Assembly (NCBI RefSeq): GCF_001043915.1
Contig: NZ_LABX01000106.1
Span: 1 to 60,044, forward strand
Length of the DNA stretch: 60,044 bases
Reading direction: 5' to 3'
Source: Methylobacterium aquaticum
GTDB lineage: Bacteria; Pseudomonadota; Alphaproteobacteria; Rhizobiales; Beijerinckiaceae
Positions 37,427 through 44,833 of this stretch are shown here, piece by piece (the stretch's first letter is position 1; the number at the start of each line of letters is the position of its first letter). A model generated the notes under the pieces. The model saw nothing but the letters and a program-made list of their open reading frames with translations, had not been told where the DNA came from and ran no database searches. The position numbers were made by a program, and so were the translations under genes.

Positions 37427-38434
37427 ATGACCACGAAGCGCGTCTCGCTTGACGAGTACCTGCACGCGAAGGGCGCCTACGGCCTGCTGCGCAAGCAGTT
37501 CGCCCGGGACAACGGCGTGGTGCTCAAGGCCGCTCACGCCGAGAGCGAGAAGCGCGCCAAGTACACCAAGGGCTCGGGCCGCATGGCCTTCGTGATGTCG
37601 GCGGAGGTCGAGGACCGAGATCGGGACATCGTCATCCAGGCGGGCCTCGACACCACCGAGTTCGAGAAGAACCCGGTCGCGCCGTGGGCCCACCGCTCCG
37701 GCGACTTCCCGGTCGGGAAGTGGGAGAACCTCGCGAAGAACCTCACCGGACGCCCGAAGCGCACCGAGGGCGAACTGGCGCTCACCATGGCCGACCCGAA
37801 CGCTCAGCGCCTCGAAGCGCATTGGGCGGCCGGCTCCCTCGTCGCCTGCAGTATCGGCTTCATGCCGAAGGAGATCGAGCGTCGGGAAGTCCCCGATGAG
37901 ATGAAGGGCGAATATTACTATCCGGGGTACATCATCCATTCGGCAGAATTGTACGAATGCTCGCCGTGTTCGATCCCTGCGAACCCGGCTGCATTGGCGA
38001 AGGCCGCTGCCGACGGCGACGTGCTCTCCCGCGAGATCATCGAAGAGGTGCTCGACACCTGGAAGCTGGAGAACGGTATCCTGATGCCGCGCAAGGCGTT
38101 CGAGGACGCCCATCGCGACGCTGCCGGCGGCAAGACATCGCACACCGTTTCCCTCGGTGTCGACACCTCGCAGGCGACCGCTGACCTGCGCGCCCTGGGT
38201 GAGCATGCCGAGAAAGCTGAAGGCGCTCTGACGCGCCTCGCCAAGTTCTTCGGCCTGAAGCCGGAGGAGCCTGCCGCGCCGCCGGTGCCCGAGCCCCAGA
38301 AGACCGTCGAGGAGCAGGTCCGCGACCAGATCGCAAAGGATCTGCCAGCCCTCGAAGCCATCCATGACCTGTTCGAGGCCGATGCCGACCTGGCCGCCCT
38401 CGACGCCGAGATCGCGGTTCACGCCGCGCTGTAA
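37427..38434 (+). CDS. HK97-type prohead protease
   Basis: This 335-residue protein shows the S78 protease pattern: FVMSAEVEDRDRDIV, APWAHRSGDFPVGKW (catalytic His) and SAELYECSPCSIPANP. The C-terminal third is a helical, charged tail (residues about 240-335), possibly scaffolding. It cleaves capsid and scaffold during maturation. It lies between portal and capsid as expected. Confidence 0.92.
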   Translation: MTTKRVSLDEYLHAKGAYGLLRKQFARDNGVVLKAAHAESEKRAKYTKGSGRMAFVMSAEVEDRDRDIVIQAGLDTTEFEKNPVAPWAHRSGDFPVGKWENLAKNLTGRPKRTEGELALTMADPNAQRLEAHWAAGSLVACSIGFMPKEIERREVPDEMKGEYYYPGYIIHSAELYECSPCSIPANPAALAKAAADGDVLSREIIEEVLDTWKLENGILMPRKAFEDAHRDAAGGKTSHTVSLGVDTSQATADLRALGEHAEKAEGALTRLAKFFGLKPEEPAAPPVPEPQKTVEEQVRDQIAKDLPALEAIHDLFEADADLAALDAEIAVHAAL

Positions 38435-38437
38435 CCC

Positions 38438-38482
38438 GCCCGCACACGGCGGTTCACCCCGGTGGCATTCCCCTGTGCGGGC
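38438..38482 (+). promoter_or_regulatory. Hairpin between protease and capsid genes
   Basis: GCCCGCACA (38438-38446) pairs perfectly with TGTGCGGGC (38474-38482), with 27 nt between and no T-run. Such a stem may protect the abundant capsid mRNA from decay or set its level relative to the protease. It is not a typical terminator. Confidence 0.5.
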
Positions 38483-38511
38483 GCCGCCACCTTTCCCCAT
38501 GGAGAAGTGAC

Positions 38512-39882
38512 ATGACCCTTGCGCAGTTGCGCGAGAAGCTGAAGGCCGACCGCATGAAGCTGGCGGCCCTTCGCGGAAAGGCCGCGGCCGATGGCGCCAC
38601 TGCCGAGGATCGCGCCGCCTACAAGGCCGGGATCGCCACCTGCAATCAGGTGCTCGACCTGATCAAGGACGCCGAGGAGGAGGAGCGCATCGAGGGGCTC
38701 TCCTCCAAGGGCGCCAACGATCCGATCGAGGGCATCGGCCACAACGGCGGCCCGGACGTCCGCACCTGGGCGGTGCCGAAGCAGACCGTCGCCAAGGAGC
38801 AGAAGACCCTGCTCGCAGTGGCCGCCGACGCCAAGGCGGCGCTCATCAACAAGTACGGTGACCCGAAGGAGCGGGCGACCGCCATCTCCGTGCTCAAGGC
38901 GGAAGGTTTCGGCGACTTCGCCGACGAGCAGATCGCGATCCAGCGCCGGAAGACCGTCACCTCGGGCATCTCCTCGAACGTGCTGCTGCCGCAGCCCGTG
39001 ACCTCCGAGGTGATCGAACTGCTGCGGCCGCAGGCGACGTTCCTGGAAGGCAATCCCCGCCGGGTCCGCCTGATCGGCGGCAAGTTCCGGCAGCCGCGTG
39101 GTGCCTCCCCCGCCACCGCCGCGTATGTCGGCGAGGGTGCGAAAAAGCCGGTCGGCACGCCCGGGTTCGACGACATCAACATGTCGTCCTACAAGCTCGC
39201 CGGCATCGTCCTGTTGACGAACGAGGCCCTGAAGTGGCCGGTCGTCGACATCGAAGCCTACGTGCGCAACGACCTTCGCCAGGTGCTCGGCCTGACGATG
39301 GACAGCGCCATGTACTTCGGCAATGGCACCGGCGCGACCCCGCTCGGCATCTTCAAGAAGAGCGGCATCACCACCCTCGACGCCTCGACCACCGGCTACT
39401 TCGCCAACGTGAAGGCGCCCACGGTCGCCGAAATCGACAGCATCGCCTCGCGCATGATCCTGTCGATGACCGGCGCCAACATTGTCATGACCAACAAGTG
39501 GCGGTGGATCTTCTCCTACCGCACTTGGCACTACCTCTCGAACCTCCGGGACGGCAACGGCAACCGGATCTACCCGGAGCTGGCGCAGGGCAACTTCAAG
39601 GGCATCTCGTTCCTGGTCTCGAACCAGATCCCCGAGAACGGCGGCACCACCACCGACGAGAGCAGTCTCTCGCTCGTCGACTTCGGTCACGTCCTCTTTG
39701 CCGAGGAGGAGGGCATGATCATGAAGTCCTCGACCGAGGCCACGATCGACGACAATGGCACCACCGTGTTCCTGTGGCAGCAGAACATGATGGCGATCCT
39801 CGCCGAGATGGAGCACGACGTCACCCTCGACCAGTCGAAGGCCGTCGCCACCCTCACCAAGGTCCGCTGGGGCGCTCCCTAA
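38512..39882 (+). CDS. Major capsid protein, HK97 fold
   Basis: This 456-residue protein has an N-terminal charged helical delta-like domain (about 1-120, removed or retained at maturation) and an HK97-fold body: PQPVTSEVIELLRPQATF, RQPRGASPATAAYVGEGA, the E-loop region and LSLVDFGHVLFAEEEGM near the C-terminus. It directly follows the protease. A hairpin with a T-tract follows its stop. Confidence 0.93.
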   Translation: MTLAQLREKLKADRMKLAALRGKAAADGATAEDRAAYKAGIATCNQVLDLIKDAEEEERIEGLSSKGANDPIEGIGHNGGPDVRTWAVPKQTVAKEQKTLLAVAADAKAALINKYGDPKERATAISVLKAEGFGDFADEQIAIQRRKTVTSGISSNVLLPQPVTSEVIELLRPQATFLEGNPRRVRLIGGKFRQPRGASPATAAYVGEGAKKPVGTPGFDDINMSSYKLAGIVLLTNEALKWPVVDIEAYVRNDLRQVLGLTMDSAMYFGNGTGATPLGIFKKSGITTLDASTTGYFANVKAPTVAEIDSIASRMILSMTGANIVMTNKWRWIFSYRTWHYLSNLRDGNGNRIYPELAQGNFKGISFLVSNQIPENGGTTTDESSLSLVDFGHVLFAEEEGMIMKSSTEATIDDNGTTVFLWQQNMMAILAEMEHDVTLDQSKAVATLTKVRWGAP

Positions 39883-39899
39883 CCTCTGACGGTGCCGAT

Positions 39900-39926
39900 G
39901 CTCACCGGAATAGTCCGGTGAGCTTT
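39900..39926 (+). terminator. Attenuator-like hairpin after the capsid gene
   Basis: GCTCACCGGA / TCCGGTGAGC, 10 bp with a 4-nt loop, is followed by TTTCCC. It is a moderately good intrinsic terminator and would reduce expression of the genes downstream of the capsid, as in many phages. Confidence 0.65.
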
Positions 39927-39951
39927 CCCTGACAGGTGAGAGAACACGACG

Positions 39952-40374
39952 ATGGCGAAGGACATGAAGGTCGAGGATTACGCCGCGCTGGCAGACGAGC
40001 GCACCGGCCTGGTGCCCATGAAGAACATCAAGCACACCTCGACCGAGAGCATCGGCGACGTGGCCGGCTATCACCCGCACGTCGCCAAGCGCCTGCACGA
40101 CGAGGGTTGGGCCGAGCCGGTCGGCAATCTCAAGTCGGTGAAGCCCGACGAGAAGGTCGTCACCACCAACACCGAGGCCGAGCGGCTGAGCAAGATCGCC
40201 ATCCCGGACGACTGGCGCACCATGCACCACCTGCCGCTCATGAAGATCGCGAGCCAGCTCGCCGGCCGCAACGTCGACACGAAGGCGGAGGCGGAGCAGA
40301 TCGTCGAGACCGAATGGAGCCGCCGCAAGCCCGCAACATCCGCGGTCTCCATGTCCTCGCTGCCGACCTCGTGA
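39952..40374 (+). CDS. Hypothetical head-region protein
   Basis: This 140-residue protein (VEDYAALADERTGLVPMKNI, HPHVAKRLHDEGWAEPVGNL) follows the capsid gene. Its end overlaps the next start (TGATG). It may be a head-decoration or connector accessory; the fold is not recognised. Confidence 0.55.
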   Translation: MAKDMKVEDYAALADERTGLVPMKNIKHTSTESIGDVAGYHPHVAKRLHDEGWAEPVGNLKSVKPDEKVVTTNTEAERLSKIAIPDDWRTMHHLPLMKIASQLAGRNVDTKAEAEQIVETEWSRRKPATSAVSMSSLPTS

Positions 40375-40520
40375 TGGCCGGCGAGAAGCAGGAGCAGGGC
40401 GGCAAGCCGGAAAGCCGGCCGCCCGCGCAGGACCGCCCTGATCTCGGGCCGAAGACCGTGCGTCGCCATCCCGACAAGATGGTCACGCCGGCCGGCGGCA
40501 AGGGCTACTTCACGAAGTGA
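40374..40520 (+). CDS. Small basic protein
   Basis: This 48-residue protein is Lys/Arg/Gln-rich (MAGEKQEQGGKPESRPPAQD, VTPAGGKGYFTK). It overlaps both neighbours. Too short to classify. Confidence 0.5.
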   Translation: MAGEKQEQGGKPESRPPAQDRPDLGPKTVRRHPDKMVTPAGGKGYFTK

Positions 40521-41152
40521 GCGTCATGGACCTGCGCCGGATCTCCGCTCCTCTGACGCGGGCCCAGAAGCTCGACGTCGTCTCCCTCGCCGAGGTGAAG
40601 GCGCAGGCGCGCGTCATGCACGACGAGGAGAACGACCTGATCGAGAGCTACATCGCGACGGCCTACGACTACCTGTCCGGGCCAGAGGGGTGGACGAACG
40701 GCTACTGCCTCCTGGAGGAGGAGTTCGAGGTCTACGTCGAGACGCTGGTCGACGTGTTCGAGCTGCCGGTGCGGCCCTTCATGGGCGATACGGTCGGTTT
40801 CGCCCGACGGGACGCGATCATCGACACCTACGCGGACATCGACGCAGCGACCTACATCCTCACCAACTCCGGCGATTTCGGCATGTTGGCGCGCCTGCAG
40901 CCGTCGCTGGTCTCACCTCCAGCCTTCGCGCGAGACCCGCGCCGCTACCGCATCCGGTTCAAGGCTGGGCACGAGGATCCGGCTACGATCCCGGAAGGGC
41001 TGAAGCAGTCGATCAAGCTTCTGGCCGCCCACTGGTACGTGAACCGTGAGGCGACGATCGCCGATCCGCGCGTGAGCAACGTCAGCCGTGAGGTGCAGCT
41101 CGGGGTTCGCAGCCTCGCTGGTCGCTACCGCATCGAGCCGGACCACTCCTGA
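40517..41152 (+). CDS. Head-tail connector protein, gp6-like
   Basis: This 211-residue protein matches the head-completion family that includes gp6-like connectors: DVVSLAEVKAQARVMHDEEN, LPVRPFMGDTVGFARRDAII, ATYILTNSGDFGML. It sits between capsid and head-tail joining proteins. It overlaps the small basic protein and the next gene. Confidence 0.75.
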   Translation: MSVMDLRRISAPLTRAQKLDVVSLAEVKAQARVMHDEENDLIESYIATAYDYLSGPEGWTNGYCLLEEEFEVYVETLVDVFELPVRPFMGDTVGFARRDAIIDTYADIDAATYILTNSGDFGMLARLQPSLVSPPAFARDPRRYRIRFKAGHEDPATIPEGLKQSIKLLAAHWYVNREATIADPRVSNVSREVQLGVRSLAGRYRIEPDHS

Positions 41153-41499
41153 TGCCGCTCGCCGCCGGCCGCGCCTCCACGCTGGTGGAGATCCAGACTT
41201 CCACCGAGGCCCGCGATCCTGTGTCGAACGAGCCCGTGCAGACCTGGGCTCTGTTCCGCAAGGCATGGGTCTCGATCGACGTCCGCCGCGGCGGCGAGTA
41301 TTTCGAGACCGGCTCCCGCTACAGCCAGACCATTCAGGTGCTCAAGGGTGACTGGCTGGAGCTGAAGGATGTCACGCCCGGCATGCGGATTGTGATGGGC
41401 ATCCCGCAGCAGATCTTGGACATCAAGACCGTTCTTACGGACAACGACCTGCGCATGCAGGTTCGTCTTGAGTGCGTCGCCGGCGAAGGCGCGCGGTAA
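41152..41499 (+). CDS. Head-tail adaptor protein
   Basis: This 115-residue protein matches the head-closure (gp7/adaptor) family: QTSTEARDPVSNEPVQTWAL, VSIDVRRGGEYFETGSRYSQ. It joins the connector to the tail. Confidence 0.7.
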   Translation: MPLAAGRASTLVEIQTSTEARDPVSNEPVQTWALFRKAWVSIDVRRGGEYFETGSRYSQTIQVLKGDWLELKDVTPGMRIVMGIPQQILDIKTVLTDNDLRMQVRLECVAGEGAR

Positions 41500-41525
41500 C
41501 TCAACATGCATCGTTCGAGGCTGAC

Positions 41526-42119
41526 ATGAAGCGCTTTGCTCCATGGGCCGTCGCGCTCGGCCTGCTGGGCGGAGGGGCGGCGTTCGCGCAGGTCTACATG
41601 CCCTGGCTCGGCCCTAACCGGGAGAACGTGTCCAGCACGGTGATCCACTGCGCGACCGGCGAGGGCCGTAATGTGGTGCCCTGCGGCGGTCTCCTTTCGC
41701 CGCTGCAGGTGATGAGCGCGCCTTTCACCCGGAAGGTGCGCAACTCCTTCATGATGCCGGTGACGACGGCGCCGCAGCAATTCGTCTACACGCAGCCCGC
41801 TGGGGCGACGACCTACCGCGGCTTCAATCCTTGCGCAGGCGCTGACGTCCGGATCATGACCGTCTCCGCCCTGGAGCCGCTCAGGACCGAACCAACCGGC
41901 TACCCGGGCGTCGATCGCGTGACCTCGAAGACCGAGGTCATCGATCGCTTCTCAGGCATCCGGATGACCCGCGGCCCTGAGACCCTCGGCAGCGCCGCGA
42001 ACCCCACGAGCGGCTCACAGCGCATCGTCTCGACCATGCTTGTTGCGATCCCGGGCTACCCCGCGGACCTCTCCAGCATGACCTGCGAGTACGAGATCAT
42101 GTACGGGAATGGCGGCTGA
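41526..42119 (+). CDS. Exported protein, probable signal peptide
   Basis: This is a 197-residue protein. Residues 1-21 ([21 protein letters not shown]) are a signal peptide; the mature part is beta-rich with conserved-looking Cys ([27 protein letters not shown]). Exported proteins are unusual in a head-tail block. It is coupled to the collagen-like gene by TGATG overlap, so the two may act together. Confidence 0.65.
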   Translation: MKRFAPWAVALGLLGGGAAFAQVYMPWLGPNRENVSSTVIHCATGEGRNVVPCGGLLSPLQVMSAPFTRKVRNSFMMPVTTAPQQFVYTQPAGATTYRGFNPCAGADVRIMTVSALEPLRTEPTGYPGVDRVTSKTEVIDRFSGIRMTRGPETLGSAANPTSGSQRIVSTMLVAIPGYPADLSSMTCEYEIMYGNGG

Positions 42120-42829
42120 TGCGCGCCCTTCTACGCATCGCGCTCGCTCTCGCTTTCTCGACCGCACCGGCGCTCGCTCGGCCGCCCGGCACGGCGCTGC
42201 CCGGCCTTCGTGGAGAGCAAGGTCCTCCCGGGCCGAAAGGAGAACCCGGTGAGAGAGGAATTCCTGGAGAGGCTGGACCGCCTGGACAGAATGGCGAGCG
42301 CGGTCCCGCGGGGCCCGCTGGACCACAGGGTGTCCCTGGATCTCAGGGTGTGCCTGGTCCGGCCGGGGCCACAGGCGGGAAGGGCGACACTGGCCCCGCT
42401 GGACCGACCGGGGCCACCGGCGCCCAAGGCCCCGCCGGCCCGATGGGAAACAGCGGCGCGACCGGCGCCGTGGGGCCGCAAGGCCCGCAAGGGCTGAACG
42501 GCCCCACGGGAGCCACAGGTGCGCAGGGAGCGACCGGCGCCGCCGGCGCGCCTCGCCGTGTCGAGCGCTACACCCAACCTGCCAACACTTCCGGCGTCGC
42601 CACCTTCACGTGGCCCACCTGCAGCACGGCGCCGGATGTCGATGTGATCCCGGGGTGGCTCACCATCAGCGGCGTGCAGCAGATGGTCACCGGCGGCGTC
42701 ACCTCGCAGACCCTCTCGGGCGCGACCGTCGCAGTGAAGGTTTCGCAGGGTACGCTCGCCCTCTCGGGCACACCCTTCCGGCAGGCCGATAGCGGCACGG
42801 CTTCGACCGTCCGAGTGATCTGCAACTGA
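42119..42829 (+). CDS. Secreted collagen-like protein
   Basis: This 236-residue protein has a signal peptide (residues 1-20, ending APALA) and an uninterrupted Gly-X-Y repeat from Gly29 to Gly143 (39 triplets; [15 protein letters not shown] style), then a 90-residue globular C-terminus ([36 protein letters not shown]). Collagen repeats form trimers and are known in phage tail fibres and bacterial adhesins; a signal peptide points to export by the host instead. It lies between head-tail joining genes as a two-gene insert with its upstream neighbour. Confidence 0.88.
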   Translation: MRALLRIALALAFSTAPALARPPGTALPGLRGEQGPPGPKGEPGERGIPGEAGPPGQNGERGPAGPAGPQGVPGSQGVPGPAGATGGKGDTGPAGPTGATGAQGPAGPMGNSGATGAVGPQGPQGLNGPTGATGAQGATGAAGAPRRVERYTQPANTSGVATFTWPTCSTAPDVDVIPGWLTISGVQQMVTGGVTSQTLSGATVAVKVSQGTLALSGTPFRQADSGTASTVRVICN

Positions 42830-43209
42830 TGAGCGCTACCTTCGCGACCATCCAGGCGCTGCTGGCCTCGCCGACGGTGACGGCGATCGTCGAGGATCGT
42901 ATCGGGCCGATCTCCGGCGGCACGAAGTGGCCGGACATCATCGTCTATCAGGTCACCGACGAGAGCTATGAGGGAGTGTCCCGCACCACCGACCTCTCGC
43001 AGGCCCGGGTGACGATCGAGATGCGGGCGCGCTCGGCCACGCAGGTCGAGAACCTCGCCGTCGCGGTGAAGGAAGCGCTGCGCAACCGGCGTGGCATTTT
43101 CGCCGGCAAGAGTTGCGTGTTCCTGAAGGGCGTCTCCGACGTCGGCGACACCAACGACGACATGTCGATCTTCAGGAGAATGAGCGATTATTACGTGACG
43201 TACTCCTGA
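42829..43209 (+). CDS. Tail completion protein, DUF3168
   Basis: This 126-residue protein matches the DUF3168 tail-terminator family: IVYQVTDESYEGVSRTTDLS, VTIEMRARSATQVENLAVAV. Its stop shares bases with the next start. Confidence 0.75.
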   Translation: MSATFATIQALLASPTVTAIVEDRIGPISGGTKWPDIIVYQVTDESYEGVSRTTDLSQARVTIEMRARSATQVENLAVAVKEALRNRRGIFAGKSCVFLKGVSDVGDTNDDMSIFRRMSDYYVTYS

Positions 43210-43628
43210 TGGGTTCGTTCAATCAGTTTGCCAGTCTGCTGCGCGAGATCGCCCGGCACCCGACCCAAGCCGAGCAGAAGCAGGCTCGGCACGCTGGCCT
43301 AGGGCCTTTCGTCGAGGCAGCTCGCTCGCACCTCGCTGCGAATGGCTCGAACAAGAGCGGTCAGCTCAGTGGGGCGCTCGGTATCGCCGAGAAGACCAAG
43401 GACACAAGTGCCGCCGGTCCGATCAAGGGCAAGAAACACTGGAGCGTCGGCGTTCTCGTCGAACTCGGCACCGCGCCGCATTATCAGCCGAACCGCAACG
43501 GCGGGCAGTGGCACCCCGGTGCCCGGCCATCCCCCTTCATGCGGCCGGCCTACGAAGAGACCAAGGATGAGATCGTCGAGGAGGCCGCCCGGTCCCTCGC
43601 GCAATCGATCTTCGGCCGGTCTCGCTGA
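43209..43628 (+). CDS. HK97 gp10-like tail protein
   Basis: This 139-residue protein matches the gp10-like family (GKKHWSVGVLVELGTAPHYQ, PSPFMRPAYEETKDEIV). It follows DUF3168, the usual order. It likely takes part in head-tail joining or tail completion. Confidence 0.72.
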   Translation: MGSFNQFASLLREIARHPTQAEQKQARHAGLGPFVEAARSHLAANGSNKSGQLSGALGIAEKTKDTSAAGPIKGKKHWSVGVLVELGTAPHYQPNRNGGQWHPGARPSPFMRPAYEETKDEIVEEAARSLAQSIFGRSR

Positions 43629-43702
43629 CCCATTCCGCACCGGCGTGCGCGGCGCCGCGGTGACGATCCAGCCTCCCGCGCATCCCACATCAGGAGAGAG
43701 AC

Positions 43703-44140
43703 ATGCCGGACAAGGTCCACATCGGCGCGGGCACAATCGTGCTCTACAAGGCCGTAGGCGCGTCGGGTACCGGGACTGAGCTGAACGAGGTCGAGACCTT
43801 CGGCAACCTGTCGCAGCGGCGTAACGAGGTGACCGCCACCCCGCTGAAGTCCGATACGGTCCGCTACATCGGCGGCCTGAAGGACGGGCAGACGATGGAC
43901 ATCACCTGCTTCTTCCTCGGCGACGATACGAGCCAGACCGGGCTCAAGGCGCTCTACGACAGCAACTCGACGGTCGAGATCATCGTGCAGCCCCCGGCCG
44001 GCACCGGATCGCAGTTCCGGTTCAACTACACCCTGCTCGGCCACGACATCATGCACGGCACCGGCGGCGACCCGGCCAAGCGCATGTTCACCGGCCGCCT
44101 GTCGTCCGACGTGATCACCGAGGCGAACGCCCGCACCTGA
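43703..44140 (+). CDS. Phage tail tube protein
   Basis: This 145-residue protein matches the tail tube family of siphoviruses: TFGNLSQRRNEVTATPLKSD, RYIGGLKDGQTMDITCFFLG. It forms the rings of the tail tube. AGGAGAGAG precedes the start. Confidence 0.8.
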   Translation: MPDKVHIGAGTIVLYKAVGASGTGTELNEVETFGNLSQRRNEVTATPLKSDTVRYIGGLKDGQTMDITCFFLGDDTSQTGLKALYDSNSTVEIIVQPPAGTGSQFRFNYTLLGHDIMHGTGGDPAKRMFTGRLSSDVITEANART

Positions 44141-44149
44141 CGGTGACCC

Positions 44150-44593
44150 ATGTCCGACCCGACAAACAAGGTTCCGTTCCCGTACCTCGGGGACGCGAAT
44201 AACCCGGTCGTCCTGCGCTACCGCACGGCCGACCTGATCATGCTGGAGCAGAAGTACGGTCAGCAGTTCACGACCGAGATCACGAACCGCCTGATCGGAA
44301 ATTCCTCCGAGTGCATGGTCTTCTGCCTGCGCTCGGGGCTGAAGCAGGCGGACGGTCGGAAACCGCTCAACAAGGGCGTCGACTACGACGATCTCCCCTT
44401 CGGCGTGCAGGACGTCACCCAGGAGATCATCGACGCCATCGCCCTCGCGATCACCGGCCGCTCCTACGCGCAGTTGGTCGAGGACCGCCGCGAGGCGGCT
44501 GACCGCGATCCCGATCCGGACCCTCTGCCGGACCTGGAGATGGCGGGCTCATCGATCGAGCCGTCCAGGTCGGATACGCCTGCGGTCTCCTGA
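44150..44593 (+). CDS. Tail assembly chaperone, first frame
   Basis: This 147-residue protein (YRTADLIMLEQKYGQQFTTE, FCLRSGLKQADGRKP) lies between tail tube and tape measure, the normal place of tail assembly chaperones. A second frame, open from 44503, overlaps the 3' end and continues to 44826, as expected for the G/GT-type programmed frameshift pair. Confidence 0.75.
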   Translation: MSDPTNKVPFPYLGDANNPVVLRYRTADLIMLEQKYGQQFTTEITNRLIGNSSECMVFCLRSGLKQADGRKPLNKGVDYDDLPFGVQDVTQEIIDAIALAITGRSYAQLVEDRREAADRDPDPDPLPDLEMAGSSIEPSRSDTPAVS

Positions 44594-44826
44594 CCGACGA
44601 GATCCTCGGCATGACCCCCGCCGAGGTCTACGCCGTGGCCCAGGCCCGGTCCGACTATCGAACCCGCGAGCTGCAACGGCTCGCATGGATGACGGCTCGC
44701 CTCACCGGGTTCTCGCAGGTCCCCGACTTTGAGAAGTGCTTCCCCGAGAAGCCCAAGCCCGCCACCACCGCCGACCTCATGGCCTTCTTCTCCGGCTTCG
44801 ACGGCGTGAAGATCGTCAAACACTGA
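44503..44826 (+). CDS. Tail assembly chaperone extension, probable -1 frameshift
   Basis: In the -1 frame relative to 44150-44593 the sequence is open from 44503 to 44826 and protein-like from about 44546 (GLIDRAVQVGYACGLLTDEI, TPAEVYAVAQARSDYRTREL). No ATG occurs before 44611 and that start would cut off 20 good residues. The fusion product would be the T extension of the chaperone. A slippery site within 44503-44593 is likely; CCT read as CCC near 44520 is one option. Confidence 0.65.
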   Translation, partial: PRSRSGPSAGPGDGGLIDRAVQVGYACGLLTDEILGMTPAEVYAVAQARSDYRTRELQRLAWMTARLTGFSQVPDFEKCFPEKPKPATTADLMAFFSGFDGVKIVKH

Positions 44827-44833
44827 GATCCTG

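Noticed and set aside
38419..40230. 603-codon minus-strand open frame across protease and capsid
   Set aside because: It is the antisense shadow of the well-supported capsid and protease genes; its composition (Gly/Leu/Arg/His) is typical of high-GC antisense.
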